Positions 48,550 through 59,632 are shown, counted from the first letter of the stretch. The stretch: 64,000 bases of DNA from Morinoia aosen (GCA_030386875.1 CM059562.1:74019595-74083594); one strand, 5' to 3'. Notes: generated by a model from the letters alone, not told the origin. Program-made: numbers and translations.

Positions 48550-48790
48550 CGACATGGGCGAGAGACATGAGAGCACAAGACACGGAAGACATGAGTGCCC
48601 GAGACACGGGCGTATAAAGCATGGATGGGCGAGACACTGGCGACATGAGTGTGCGAGACTCGGGCACATGAAGCATGGGTAGGCGAGACACTGGCGACAT
48701 GAGTGTGCGAGACTCGGGCACATGAAGCATGGGTGCACAAGACACGGGCGACATGAGTGCACGAGACACGGGCGCATAAAGCGTGGGTAC
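48550..48790. repeat. Tandem repeat, 54-bp unit with about 18-bp sub-repeats
   Basis: gcgagacactggcgacatga occurs at 48,629 and 48,683, with flanks nearly identical over 54 bp. Shorter gagacacgggcg or gacatgag modules surround them. Frames on both strands are repeat-derived. Confidence 0.88.
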
Positions 48791-48920
48791 GCAAGAATCT
48801 GTATCGCTGACAAAACGCATGGAAACTGCCACTTCGCTTGCGCAGTGCAGGGAGAGCGTCTCGTACACCTCCGACACCAAAACCGGAACACGGCTGGTCA
48901 GTACCATTTTATGTGCACTT

Positions 48921-49390
48921 GCAGCCGAGCTAATTTTACTGAAGCCGTTATTATGCAGCCGAGCTAATTTCACTGAAGCCGTTATTATGCAGCCGAGCTA
49001 ATTTTACTGAAGCCGTTATTATGCAGCCGAGCTAATTTCACTGAAGCCGTTATTATGCAGCCGAGCTAATTTCACTGAAGCCGTTATTATGCAGCCGAGC
49101 TAATTTTACTGAAGCCGTTATTATGCAGCCGAGCTAATTTCACTGAAGCCGTTATTATGCAGCCGAGCTAATTTCACTGAAGCCGTTATTATGCAGCCGA
49201 GCTAATTTCACTGAAGCCGTTATTATGCAGCCGAGCTAATTTTACTGAAGCCGTTATTATGCAGCCGAGCTAATTTCACTGAAGCCGTTATTATGCAGCC
49301 GAGCTAATTTCACTGAAGCCGTTATTATGCAGCCGAGCTAATTTCACTGAAGCCGTTATTATGCAGCCGAGCTAATTTCACTGAAGCCGT
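48921..49390. repeat. Minisatellite, 34-bp unit, about 14 copies
   Basis: gcagccgagctaatttcact followed by gaagccgttattat, strictly 34 bp apart from 48,921. The only frequent variation is ttttact versus ttcact, in a non-periodic order. Confidence 0.98.
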
Positions 49391-50910
49391 TTCAGAGACG
49401 TTGCTCCAGTTTCAACTTTTAAAATATAGAAGTCTTTCAGTAGTGAAACTTCATCTTACACGAAGTACAACGTGATATTTTAACTTTCATGTGAGTGCTA
49501 ACGTTTTCATGCCCAGGATGTTTCTCAACTTTGGTTTTATGTGCCGGTTTGAAGATTAAATCATTCCTGAATAATTTGATCATAAGATATTTAAGCTCAC
49601 GTCTCAAATTTTCCAATCTTTTAGTTGAATTAAAGTTATTGGCTTATTGGCCAAAGAGAATTGCAATTTAATGCAAATATTGGTTTTAACTTTTAAACTA
49701 TTACAGCTTTATATAGGACAAACCTTTAAATTATACGGTTATTTGTTTGATGTGAGAAGTTTGGCTCAAACTGACGTTAAGGCAATCATCCACTTTAAAA
49801 TAAGCATTATCAACCCCTATAAATATTTCACAACAGCATTTCGACTGTAACCTCGGTCATAATACAAATCTATTGAAAATGATTTGAAGTCGCCCAAATG
49901 AACAGTGATAGAAATTTCATCTGAGATAAATGGTTTCTTAAGAAAAAGTGTGACCTTCGTTAAGATCAACTGATCAAATTCTATGTTGAAGGCTTCTGGT
50001 AGAGGCAGAAAAGTGCCGGTCTGGAAATCAAGTTATACGTGTTTTTCATTTTGTTGCGTGTTTTCAGCTGAGTTGTGTGCGGCATCCTTAAACTCTGGAT
50101 CAAATGAAGCGTTGCTGGTGTGGCTCCTACACTAGAAATACCACCAAAAAACTCGAACAAATCATATGCAACATTCTCACGACTGAAGCCCAATTCCTCA
50201 AAAAGGGCTACGTTATGCCTGAAATCCGTGGAATCACCCCTTACATGACGCATTAACAGTTTTGGCGAGTCTTCTAACTCTTTGTAACAAATTTACACTT
50301 GGTTGCGAGTGATGACCCCTGGACGAAGTGGTCAGCGAGAAGCGCAAGTGCGTCTATAGACCCGTTCACACTATCAGTCTTTCGGCCGAATCTTGTGTTT
50401 TTCGGCAGTCCGCAAACCCGAACACAGAGGGAAAACTGCCAGATTTCGGTGAGTTCGTGTTTTCGAAACTGTTGGAAAACTCCGAACGCAAACTTTCGTA
50501 GAAACAGCGAACACTCGCTTGTTTATGAATTTTGGGTGGTGTTTTAGGCACAAGTCTATAGATTTAAACCTTTATGAAAAGCATTGCAAAAGGTAGAAGT
50601 ATTTCACCTGATCCCATTCCACAGTGACAGTGGTGGTATTCAAAATATTATGAAAATACATTAGTGATTCTTAATATTTTCGGTTCACACAGCGCACACA
50701 GATGAATTACGTTTACTAACTCCCAACAAATTAAATTTAAGAATGATATACATCAATCAACTAAAACATACTCGAGGTGCAGTCTTGTATATTTAACAAC
50801 TGCTCACGGACGCCTTCATGCCACCGAAAACGTAGTCTGGATATAATTCAGAAAAGTCTGTGTTTTTGTTCTAGTTTTGGTGTGTTTGTGATAGACGAAA
50901 AGTTGGGTAG
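49391..50910. other. Unannotated sequence
   Basis: No recognised gene. An octamer gtctatag at 50,352 and 50,553 flanks about 190 bp but without terminal inverted repeats. Confidence 0.45.
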
Positions 50911-51330
50911 GGTAGAAGGGCCTTTACCTTCCAATTGAAGCTAACACTGCAGGTGTTTCTGAAGGCTTTATTTACGTTAACATTATATCAGGGGTTCTCG
51001 AAGTGGGGTCCGCGGAGCCCCAGGGATCCGTGGCACTTTAACAGGGGGTCCGCAAATTTAACGAATTTAACAGTGGATGCAGTTAAAGTATTTATTTACA
51101 GCTTTCCATAGCTGTTGATATTATAAAACAGTGCGTACAATGTATGTATACATATATTCCTGAGTGGAACACAGGTGAGGAGGTCCTCAGCTTATTTTTG
51201 TGTAATAAAAGTTGTCCTTTGTTGAAAAAAGTTTGAGAACCCCTGGTGTGGAAGGGCCTTTACTCTCCAATAGAGACGGTCACTGCAGGTGTTGCTGAAG
51301 GCTTTATTTACGTCAACCCCACATTAACCA
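50911..51330. repeat. Direct repeats of about 75 bp flanking a MITE
   Basis: gaagggcctttaccttccaa ... ggctttatttacgttaac (about 50,918-50,982) recurs as gaagggcctttactctccaa ... ggctttatttacgtcaac (about 51,250-51,318). The MITE at 50,989-51,245 lies between. Confidence 0.88.
50989..51245. mobile_element. hAT-like non-autonomous element (MITE)
   Basis: Begins caggggttctcgaag and ends with the reverse complement of caggggttctcaaac. This terminal sequence is typical of hAT superfamily elements. It is 257 bp long, includes ggggtccgcgg and gggggtccgc modules, and has no coding capacity. The 8 bases on each side (cattatat and gtgtggaa) do not match, so an 8-bp target duplication is absent. Confidence 0.75.
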
Positions 51331-51611
51331 CCGTCCTCTATGACAGAAACTAGGAAATCATTCACATTGTTCTTCTTTGCTGAATGCTTCAACAAAAATT
51401 TCCCATTTACTGATCTTTATTTATGATAATTTAAGAGAAATAACAGTAATATTTCGTTCAAAACCCTAAAAATCCGGTCGTTGTTGGGTTACACCAACAA
51501 GCTGAACGGCTGGGTGGAGTGGATCCTAGTGATTGTTCAAATTCCCGTCCCTGAGCGGCTGTGGCAACTCGAGCAGTGGCATTCATTGCGCGGCTCTCGA
51601 AAAAATATATT

Positions 51612-51730
51612 GATTAATTAATTAATATATAATTTATATCATATACGCTAACTTACAAATAAATAAATGAATTAATATATAAATGAATTAATTAATATAT
51701 AATTTATATAATATACGCTAACTTGCAGCA
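51612..51730. repeat. AT-rich tandem duplication, 70-bp unit
   Basis: attaattaatatataattta and atatacgctaactt occur twice exactly 70 bp apart, with one difference near the end (acttaca/acttgca). Confidence 0.9.
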
Positions 51731-51993
51731 GATACGACTCGCTCAATCAATGCGCTTAACCGAAGTAGCTCTCATGCAAAAATTAGTGAATAACACTGAA
51801 CTAGAGGAACAAACGTCATGTGGTCAACAGCGCAGGCCGCAATCCGCACAAGAGGCGCCACTTGATATATTTATCGTCCAGGAATAAATTCAATCGATGA
51901 CTGTTGAATGCAATTGGCTCAATGGAAATCGCATGAATTTTATCAAGAACTGAGAGTATGGAAATTGGACTCTTCAATTTGAAGTAAAGCTAT

Positions 51994-53579
51994 TGTAGTG
52001 TTCTCCCCCAGGCTGCAACACGCTTCGGGCAGGCTTTGAGCTATCTTTTTCGTGATAGGATAGCCCGAAGCGAGTGCCTGAGGTACAACCGTATTCGGCA
52101 GGATATGGACAACACGGGGGTAACACGGTAATTATATTGGTGACTGTTAGGTACACGGAACACGGACCATTACACTGGGCCCTCGGTGACTACTATGAGC
52201 ACTGTTCGTTACTCGTAAATTACGTAATGATTGGAACACAGCACTAATACGTGATGGTTGAAATACAATACTATTCGAGAAGTACGTAATGATTGAAACA
52301 CATTCCCATGTGAGAATAGTACAAATATGTGGTGATTGAAGTACAATCCTATTCGAGAATGACATAAATTGAAACTTAATCCTATGCGAGAATAGCACAA
52401 ATACGTGATGATTGAAGCGCAATCCTCCTATTCGGGAATGACGTAATGATTGAAACACAATCCTATGCGAGAATAGCACAAATACGTGATGATTGAATTA
52501 CAATCCTATTCGGGAATGACGTAATGCTTGGAACACAATCCTATGCGAGAATAGTACTAATACGTGATGATTGAAATACAATCCTATTCGAAAATGACAT
52601 AAATTACGTAATGATTGAAACGCAATCCTATGCGAGAATAGCACAAATACGTGATGATTGAAGCACAATCCTATTCGGGAATGACGTAATGATTGGAACA
52701 CAATCCTATGCGAGAATAGTACTAATACGTGATGATTGAAATACAATCCTATTCGAAAATGACATAAATTACGTAATGATTGAAACACAATCCTATGCGA
52801 GAATAGCACAAATACGTGATGACTGAAGCACAATCCTATTCGGGAATGACGTAATGATTGAAACACAATCCTATGCGAGAATAGCACTAATACGTGATGA
52901 TTGAAATACAATACTATGCGAGAATTACGTAATGAATGAAACAAGCACCAATAGCGGGTAACGTCCGCGAGGACGCTACTTACGAACGCAGCGGCGAGAC
53001 GTGATGATTGGTGCTACGTCGTGCGACTGTTACGAACAGGTCAGCTGGTGCTAGCGGAGCGCCGAGACGAGGCTAGTCAGCTGGGTCAGGCCCAGCCGCC
53101 ACGCGGTTCACCGTTGTAGCTGGTAAGTAGCTACGGCGAGGCTAGCCGGCCGGAGCGGGCGAGAGATGTCGTAGAGCGGCTTGGCCGACGACGCCGGCGC
53201 GGGGCGTTGCAACGTGACTTTTTTAAGGCTTTGAAACACCTTGAAGCGTCAAGACGCTACTAGGTTTAAGACCTTGCGACACCTTGGGGCGTCGATAGGC
53301 AGGGCCGGTCTCCGGAGCTTGGTGCAGGTACGCGAGAGACAAAGTCGACCTCGGAAGCTAGATGCAGGAACACGAGGCTGGTGCTGGAGATGTGACTTGA
53401 ACGGGGACGAGGGCTTGAGTGAGAGCGAGCCTTGTTGGGGTCGCCTTATGTAGGCCTCGAGTGCAAGCCCTGAGTCCGGGCGTGAGTCCTGATTGGTCGC
53501 GAGTTTGTGGGCCTGTGGTGCTGGAGGCAGGAAGCCGTTGTAGCTTACGGGCACCTTTTCTCATAGTCGCGAGGCGGCT
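51994..53579 (-). repeat. 3' LTR of the Gypsy element
   Basis: Matches 57,779-59,361 over its length with a 3-base insertion and scattered substitutions. The minus-strand 3' end is ...cactaca. The other end lies near agccgcctcgcgac, where similarity with the other LTR stops. It includes a tandem array (52,200-52,930) and a CpG-rich part (52,960-53,220). Short plus- and minus-strand frames at 53,241-53,554 are duplicated in both LTRs and are not genes. Confidence 0.93.
52205..52935. repeat. Tandem repeats inside the 3' LTR
   Basis: Two alternating sub-units of about 43 and 35 bp make a composite unit of about 78 bp: cacaatcctatgcgagaata with gcacaaatacgtgatg, then cacaatcctattcgggaatg with acgtaatg. 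About nine composite units. The same array with the same copy number is in the 5' LTR at about 57,990-58,720. Confidence 0.92.
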
Positions 53580-53726
53580 TCTCTCAGGTCCCGTGTTTGG
53601 TTGACTAGGCGCTTCGGGTCCGGAGGTGCTCTGGAACGGATGCGGTTGTAGTCTGGAGGCAGCTTTTCTCAGGTCTTGTGGAGGTCCGCGGCTTGCCGCT
53701 GGGATCACCACAGGTGTCCCTCTCCT

Positions 53727-53727
<1 letters not shown>

Positions 53728-53761
<34 letters not shown>
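53728..53761 (-). other. 34-base T tract (A tract on the element sense strand)
   Basis: An uninterrupted run of T on plus, so A on the coding strand, starting 7 bases after the pol stop codon (53,769-53,771) and about 150 bp before the 3' LTR. Confidence 0.95.
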
Positions 53762-53766
<5 letters not shown>

Positions 53767-53768
53767 AC

Positions 53769-56700
53769 TTAGTACCTCACTGGTGGTCTGCTTTCTCTGC
53801 CGTATTTAGTGAATACTGCCTGTTTTGCTGTTTCAGGGATTGCTGTGCCTGTTCCAGGGAACGGAACTCCCTCGTATACTTCGTAGTTTGTTGCTCTCGG
53901 TGCCTTAGCCTGTTGTTGAGGTTTATCCTCGATGGTGGGTAGGTACGCTGCTTTGACCCTTTCCGTCGCGATGTTAGCTTTTTTTCCTTGTATATCTACG
54001 GTGATGTAGTTTGGTGTCCTTTGGAGCACGGGAAAGGGACCTGCGTAGGGTTTCTGTAAGGGTCTTCTGTGCCCCCCGTGTTTCACGAAGACGTTGGTCG
54101 CCTTGTATAGAGCGCTCGGGACATTGGCTTTTTGGGGTCCCTGTTGTCGTGGCAGTATTGGCTGCAGGTTTGTCACTCGTTTTTTTAGGCATTGTAGAAA
54201 TTCTCTGGCGGGCCGGTCTCCTTTTTCTTTTTCGAGTAGCTCTCCTGCGAGGCGCAATGTTTGTCCGTATACCATTTCGGCGGGGGAGATGTTTGCGTCG
54301 GTGTGTGGCGTGGCTCGGATGTTAAGCAGTATGAGGGGTAGTGCGTCTGCCCAGTCTGCGTCAGTGACCGTAGCTTTTAACGCCTCCTTCAATCTTCTGT
54401 GCATCCTCTCCACCAGTCCGATGCTCTGCGGGTGGTACGCTGTCGTTCGCTGTCTCTCAGCGCCCAGCGCCGTCAGCAAGTTTTTCCATAAGTTAGACTC
54501 GAACTGGACGCCTTGGTCCGTGATGATTGTTGTTGGAGCGCCGAATGATGCTACCCAGTCTTTTAGGAATGCCCGTGCTGTTGTTTCTGCCGTACAATCG
54601 GTCATTGGGGTAGCGGTGCACCATCTGGTGAAGCGGTCAATGCACGTCAGCAGGTACCGTTTGTTTTGTGACACGGGTAGTGGTCCGACGATATCGATGT
54701 GTATCGTCTGGAACCGTTCCTTGGGTACCGGCATCTTCCCGGGCGGGCATTTGGTGTGCCTTATTATTTTGCTTGTCTGGCATGGAATGCACTCGCGTGT
54801 CCACTTGCCGACGTCTTTGTTGAGTCCGGGCCAGATTACTCGCTGCCTCAAGAGGTCCCTTGTTGCTTGTATGCCGGGATGACTCGCCCCGTGGAAATGC
54901 TGAAATACGTTCTTTCTGCAGCATTCCGGGATGTATGGCCTCCGTAGGCCTGTTGACACGTCGCACCAGAGGGGTGGTTTACCGGTCTGTCTGATTATGG
55001 GGCGTAGTTTGAGCGCGTTCTTTGATGCTGGGTGCAGCAGTTCTTCTAATTCTGCGTCTCTGTTTTGTTCGGTCATTATTTTGTCGTAGTTGATCGCGGG
55101 TCCTTTAGGTATTATTGTTGACACGAGACGTGATAGCGCGTCTGCGACCGTGTTGTTGTCGCCGCTGATGTGCTTGATTTCGCAGTCGAACTGTGAGAGG
55201 TAGGAGAGCTGTCTTGCTACCCGGGGGCTGTTGCCTTCCGTGGCTTTTTGCAGGGCAAAACAGAGCGGTTTATGGTCTGTCCTGATTTCGAAGCTTCGGC
55301 CTTCCAAAAAATGCTCGAAGTGTTTCACTGCGAGGAATATCGCCATTAGTTCGCGGTCGTAGGTGCTGTATTTACGTTGGGTGTCGTCTAGTTTTTTGGA
55401 GAAAAATGCTACGGGGCGCTGTTCTTGCCCGACTTTTTGTTGTAGTACGGCGCCGACTGCGGTTCCTGATGCGTCTGTGATTAAGGTGTTTTTGCCTTCT
55501 GGAGCGGGGTGCGCTAGCAAGGTGAGTTGCGAGATCTCGCGTTTTAGGCTAGTGAACGCTGCGTCTAGTTCTGTTGTCCAGTTGATAATTTTCTTTGAGT
55601 TTTTGGAGTATCCTTTTGTCAATCCGGTCAGAGCTTGCATCTTTTCTGCTGCGGCTGGGAGGAATCGGTGGTAATAGTTGACTATTCCTAGGAATTGTCG
55701 TAGCTTTTTTACTGTTGCTGGTTGGGGAAAACTGCATATTTCCTCTATTTTCTGAGGGAGTGGTGAGATTCCGCCGGCTGACACTCTGTGTCCGAGAAAG
55801 TCTAGCTCGGGCACTCCGAAAATGCACTTGGCGGGGTGCACGCGCAGTCCTTCTCCTTGTAGCCGTTGGAAGAGTTGTCGGAGGTGTTTTTGGTGCTCCT
55901 CTGCGTTTGCGGACGCTATCAGTATGTCGTCGATGTATGCCGTTACGAAGTTCATGTCTCTTGTTACCGCGTCGATGTATCGTTGGAACGTTTGGGCTGC
56001 GTTCCGCAGCCCGAATGACATCACGGTGTATTCGTACAGCCCAAATGGTGTGGTGATGGCCGTTTTCTGGATGTCCTCGTTTTTGACGGGTATTTGGTGA
56101 TAGGCTTTGACGAGGTCGATTTTGGAGAAGATTGTTTTGTTATGCAGTTTGTAATGGAAGTCTTGACAGTGTGGTATTGGGTAACGGTCAGGTTTGGTGC
56201 TTGCGTTCAGTCGTCTGTAGTCTCCGCAGATTCTCCATGCCCCGGGTTCGGCTGCCTTTGGTACCATGTGCATGGGTGATGCCCAGGCGCTCTTCGACGG
56301 CCTGATGATGCCATGTTCCAGCATTTCCTTGAATTCTTGTCGCGCCGCTTCCAATTTTTCCGGAGACAGTCTCCTTGGCCGTGCATATACTGGGGGTCCG
56401 GTTGTTTCGATGTGGTGTTCTACGTCGATTTTCTTTTGTGTGTGCCGGATGTGTTGGGAGGTCGGTAGTATTCCGGGGTATTCCTCGTACAATGTGTTGA
56501 ATTCCGGAGCGGTTTGGTGTTCGATCCTGTGCACTCGTTGGCTTCTTGAAACGACACGTTTGCAGGGTACTTTGGTTCCGGAAGTTTGGGCGTATAGGCT
56601 TGCGTTTGCGGTGTCGACGCTTAGCTGGTGTGCGGCGAGGAAATCCATGCCAATGATCGGTTGTCCCACGTCCGCTTCTATGAAGTTCCAACTTACGGGC

Positions 56701-56984
56701 CATAGGGGGTTGAGCAGGATGATGCGCTCAGTCGTCCCGTAAGAAGCTATGGGGGTGTTGTTGGCGGCGAGTAAGTCGTAGGACGGGGGTTTGAGCGTGT
56801 GTTTCTTTTTAGCTGGTACTAGGCTGACGGCTGAACCGGTGTCGATGAGGTATCGTACGTTGCCGGTGTCTGTGACGTACATTAGCTCGCCTTTTTTTGT
56901 CTGTGCGGAGACTGGGGCGTTTACCATTCTCCGCGGTCGTCGTTTCCCGCGAAACTGCAAGGTTGGGTACAGTTTCTTGCTCGG
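53769..56984 (-). CDS. pol: Gypsy pol polyprotein: protease, RT, RNase H, integrase
   Basis: Open from just after an in-frame stop at 56,985-56,987 to TAA at 53,769. There is no early ATG, so it is made by -1 frameshifting from gag. Residues counted from codon 56,960. Protease: LIDTGS (D40) with IIGMDF at 102-107. RT: palm Asp at [10 protein letters not shown] (D282) and YIDD at 342-345. RNase H: TDAS (495), DREL (E537), TDHKPL (561), VADALSR (D607). Integrase: HHCC zinc site (H690, H694, C724, C727) and catalytic D756, D815, E851, the last two 35 residues apart as in the D,D(35)E family. The C-terminus ([18 protein letters not shown]...) is the usual integrase tail. The product copies element RNA to cDNA and inserts it. 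No stops or frameshifts interrupt it, consistent with activity. It overlaps gag by 64 bases. Confidence 0.96.
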   Translation of the reverse strand, partial: PSKKLYPTLQFRGKRRPRRMVNAPVSAQTKKGELMYVTDTGNVRYLIDTGSAVSLVPAKKKHTLKPPSYDLLAANNTPIASYGTTERIILLNPLWPVSWNFIEADVGQPIIGMDFLAAHQLSVDTANASLYAQTSGTKVPCKRVVSRSQRVHRIEHQTAPEFNTLYEEYPGILPTSQHIRHTQKKIDVEHHIETTGPPVYARPRRLSPEKLEAARQEFKEMLEHGIIRPSKSAWASPMHMVPKAAEPGAWRICGDYRRLNASTKPDRYPIPHCQDFHYKLHNKTIFSKIDLVKAYHQIPVKNEDIQKTAITTPFGLYEYTVMSFGLRNAAQTFQRYIDAVTRDMNFVTAYIDDILIASANAEEHQKHLRQLFQRLQGEGLRVHPAKCIFGVPELDFLGHRVSAGGISPLPQKIEEICSFPQPATVKKLRQFLGIVNYYHRFLPAAAEKMQALTGLTKGYSKNSKKIINWTTELDAAFTSLKREISQLTLLAHPAPEGKNTLITDASGTAVGAVLQQKVGQEQRPVAFFSKKLDDTQRKYSTYDRELMAIFLAVKHFEHFLEGRSFEIRTDHKPLCFALQKATEGNSPRVARQLSYLSQFDCEIKHISGDNNTVADALSRLVSTIIPKGPAINYDKIMTEQNRDAELEELLHPASKNALKLRPIIRQTGKPPLWCDVSTGLRRPYIPECCRKNVFQHFHGASHPGIQATRDLLRQRVIWPGLNKDVGKWTRECIPCQTSKIIRHTKCPPGKMPVPKERFQTIHIDIVGPLPVSQNKRYLLTCIDRFTRWCTATPMTDCTAETTARAFLKDWVASFGAPTTIITDQGVQFESNLWKNLLTALGAERQRTTAYHPQSIGLVERMHRRLKEALKATVTDADWADALPLILLNIRATPHTDANISPAEMVYGQTLRLAGELLEKEKGDRPAREFLQCLKKRVTNLQPILPRQQGPQKANVPSALYKATNVFVKHGGHRRPLQKPYAGPFPVLQRTPNYITVDIQGKKANIATERVKAAYLPTIEDKPQQQAKAPRATNYEVYEGVPFPGTGTAIPETAKQAVFTKYGRESRPPVRY
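56905..56948 (-). promoter_or_regulatory. -1 ribosomal frameshift signal between gag and pol
   Basis: On the minus strand, in the gag frame, lies G GGA AAC (56,942-56,948), a classic X XXY YYZ slippery heptamer. A 7-base spacer follows (56,935-56,941), then a 7-bp perfect stem: gcggaga (56,928-56,934) pairs with tctccgc (56,905-56,911) around a 16-base loop. The gag stop TAA (56,921-56,923) is inside that loop. Slipping back one base changes the reading to GGG AAA, which is the pol frame. Confidence 0.85.
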
Positions 56985-57739
56985 TTACCAAAAGTTTGGT
57001 GGTAATAGCAGATTGCTTGGTCCTGCTTGATTCTTGTATTGCTTCTGTTTCCGTACGTAGGTCCTGGGGTTTGGTTTCGCCAATCTTCTGCTTGCTTCTT
57101 GTTTTCCTGTGGGCGTAAAGCGTTTGCCAGCATTTTCTTGAGTTCTGCTATTTCCTGTAGGGCTTTGTCAAATTCCGCTCTTGAGACGGTAAGAGATGGT
57201 GGTTGTTTGATGGCAGTTACGGCGATGGGTTCACTCATGGCAGTTTGGCAAGCGGTTTGCCTTGCTATGATCTGATCTGCGATTACTCTGTATTCTTCGT
57301 CCGTTTTTCCCCTGCCTAGTGCCTCGATCAGCGGTTGTGCTGTGATTGGTAGCTTTGCGAGGTGCATGGAACGGATGACGGACGGTGGTAGGGGTGCTTG
57401 CCTGCAGCTGTTCAGTCGTTTCATTTCGAGGAGCAATTCTGATGGCGTATTGTCTCCCATGGTAGTTTTGACGATGGTGTCGTAGTTTGCTTCCTCGTCG
57501 TGTCGCACGAAACGGTGCGTTAATGCGGCTTTTAATGCGTCGTATTTGTCGTTTGCCGGTGGGTTCAGGAGTATTTCTTGGATCTCGGATACGATGTGTG
57601 TTGGGAGTCCTCCTAGTAACGCTCCGAACTTTGCGCCGTCGTCCAGGTTTGGTACTTGAGCGAGGAACACGTCGCAATGCAGTAACCATCCTTTCACATC
57701 TCCGCTGAATGCGGGCAACCGGATATCTTTCCCAGCCAT
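56921..57739 (-). CDS. gag: Gypsy gag, capsid and nucleocapsid protein
   Basis: 272 codons from a true ATG (57,737-57,739) to TAA inside the frameshift stem-loop. The N-terminal two thirds ([19 protein letters not shown]..., ALTHRFV..., LLLEMKRL) resemble arthropod Gypsy capsid domains. The C-terminus has one knuckle, C-X2-H-X9-C-X3-C (CYYH ... NCTQPC), likely binding element RNA. The frame is open upstream of the ATG toward the LTR (tggttgacccc, a possible primer-binding site, abuts the LTR), so the start codon is the first ATG rather than proven. Function: assembles the intracellular particle in which reverse transcription occurs. No interruption is seen. Confidence 0.93.
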   Translation of the reverse strand: MAGKDIRLPAFSGDVKGWLLHCDVFLAQVPNLDDGAKFGALLGGLPTHIVSEIQEILLNPPANDKYDALKAALTHRFVRHDEEANYDTIVKTTMGDNTPSELLLEMKRLNSCRQAPLPPSVIRSMHLAKLPITAQPLIEALGRGKTDEEYRVIADQIIARQTACQTAMSEPIAVTAIKQPPSLTVSRAEFDKALQEIAELKKMLANALRPQENKKQAEDWRNQTPGPTYGNRSNTRIKQDQAICYYHQTFGNRARNCTQPCSFAGNDDRGEW

Positions 57740-57759
57740 GCCTCCTATTGCCTGCTGAA

Positions 57760-57778
57760 TACCTCTGGGGTCAACCAG
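57760..57778 (-). other. Possible tRNA primer-binding site
   Basis: Immediately inside the 5' LTR the sense strand reads c-tggttgaccccag. It starts with TGG, the complement of a tRNA CCA end, one base from the LTR terminus. I cannot assign the tRNA. Confidence 0.45.
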
Positions 57779-59361
57779 TGTAGTGTTCTCCCCCAGGCTG
57801 CAACACGCTTCGGGCAGGCTTTGAGCTATATTTTTCGTGATAGGATAGCCCGAAGCGAGTGCCTGAGGTACAACCGTATTCGGCAGGATATGGACAACAC
57901 GGGGGTAACACGGTAATTATATTGGTGACTGTTAGGTACACGGAACACGGACCATTACACTGGGCCCTCGGTGACTACTATGAGCACTGTTCGTTACTCG
58001 TAAATTACGTAATGATTGGAACACAGCACTAATACGTGATGGTTGAAATACAATACTATTCGAGAAGTACGTAATGATTGAAACACAATCCCATGTGAGA
58101 ATAGTACAAATATGTGGTGATTGAAGTACAATCCTATTCGAGAATGACATAAATTGAAACTTAATCCTATGCGAGAATAGCACAAATACGTGATGATTGA
58201 AGCGCAATCCTATTCGGGAATGACGTAATGATTGAAACACAATCCTATGCGAGAATAGCACAAATACGTGATGATTGAAGCACAATCCTATTCGGGAATG
58301 ACGTAATGCTTGGAACACAATCCTATGCGAGAATAGTACTGATACGTGATGATTGAAATACAATCCTATTCGAAAATAACATAAATTACGTAATGATTGA
58401 AACGCAATCCTATGCGAGAATAGCACAAATACGTGATGATTGAAGCACAATCCTATTCGGGAATGACGTAATGATTGGAACACAATCCTATGCGAGAATA
58501 GTACTAATACGTGGTGATTGAAATACAATCCTATTCGAAAATGACATAAATTACGTAATGATTGAAACACAATCCTATGCGAGAATAGCACAAATACGTG
58601 ATGATTGAAGTACAATCCTATTCGGGAATGACGTAATGATTGACACACAATCCTATGCGAGAATAGCACTAATACGTGATGATTGAAATACAATACTATG
58701 CGAGAATTACGTAATGAATGAAACAAGCACCAATAGCGGGTAACGTCCGCGAGGACGCTACTTACGAACGCAGCGGCGAGACGTGATGATTGGTGCTACG
58801 TCGTGCGACTGTTACGAACAGGTCAGCTGGTGCTAGCGGAGCGCCGAGACGAGGCTAGTCAGCTGGGTCAGGCCCAGCCGCCACGCGGTTCACCGTTGTA
58901 GCTGGTAAGTAGCTACGGCGAGGCTAGCCGGCCGGAGCGGGCGAGAGATGTCGTAGAGCGGCTTGGCCGACGACGCCGGCGCGGGGCGTTGCAACGTGAC
59001 TTTTTTAAGGCTTTGAAACACCTTGAAGCGTCAAGACGCTACTAGGTTTAAGACCTTGCGACACCTTGGGGCGTCGATAGGCAGGGCCGGTCTCCGGAGC
59101 TTGGTGCAGGTACGCGAGAGACAAAGTCGACCTCGGAAGCTAGATGCAGGAACACGAGGCTGGTGCTGGAGATGTGACTTGAACGGGGACGAGGGCTTGA
59201 GTGAGAGCGAGCCTTGTTGGGGTCGCCTTATGTAGGCCTCGAGTGCAAGCCCTGAGTCCGGGCGTGAGTCCTGATTGGTCGCGAGTTTGTGGGCCTGTGG
59301 TGCTGGAGGCAGGAAGCCGTTGTAGCTTACGGGCACCTTTTCTCATTGTCGCGAGGCGGCT
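57779..59361 (-). repeat. 5' LTR of the Gypsy element
   Basis: Direct repeat of 51,994-53,579. It should hold the promoter for gag-pol. It starts (plus orientation) tgtagtgttctccc and ends near gtcgcgaggcggct, after which the sequence diverges from the internal side of the other LTR. Confidence 0.93.
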
Positions 59362-59517
59362 CTCGTGAATGCGCCGTGGATGGCTTGTGGCTCTCTTTGT
59401 GCGATTAATGTGCTTAAAAACAATTCCTTCTTCAGCTACCTAATTTTTCTATTTTTCTATTCTTTCTATTTGAAAGCTTAAAAGGCAGCTAAGTCGGATC
59501 GGAGTGTGGTTTTTGAC

Positions 59518-59553
59518 CACCGGCCCCGGGGCAACCCCTCCGGGCCAGAGGTG
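59518..59553 (+). promoter_or_regulatory. Strong GC hairpin in the LINE leader
   Basis: ggccc (59,522-59,526) pairs with gggcc (59,542-59,546), and gggg (59,528-59,531) pairs with cccc (59,535-59,538), around a caa loop. Outer cacc and ggtg can extend the stem past an aga bulge. This is strikingly GC-rich against an AT-rich leader. Confidence 0.7.
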
Positions 59554-59632
59554 AGAATTTTTTTTCAACTATTGCCTTTTTCATTTGTCTCAGACATTCT
59601 ATTCCGGTGATCTTGTGCATACTTGTTTAAAT

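Larger units (their letters stand above)
51994..59361 (-). mobile_element. Complete Ty3/Gypsy LTR retrotransposon
   Basis: About 7.4 kb on the minus strand: 5' LTR (57,779-59,361), gag, pol, a 34-base A tract (sense), and 3' LTR (51,994-53,579). Domain order is protease, RT, RNase H, integrase, which is the Gypsy order, not the Copia order. The LTRs differ at roughly a dozen places by eye and all catalytic residues are present, so insertion is recent and the element may be active. No env frame is seen. Outer ends lack an obvious target duplication and only one LTR end shows the usual TG/CA terminus, so exact boundaries are uncertain by a few bases to about 15 bases. Confidence 0.95.

Noticed and set aside
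50352-50560. MITE flanked by gtctatag octamers
   Set aside because: The octamers match, but the inner ends show no inverted repeats.
54011-57708. Plus-strand ORFs across the Gypsy region
   Set aside because: They are antisense shadows of gag and pol.
53241-59346. Pairs of identical ORFs at 53.2-53.7 and 59.0-59.3 kb
   Set aside because: They are duplicated because they lie in the two LTRs; no coding evidence.
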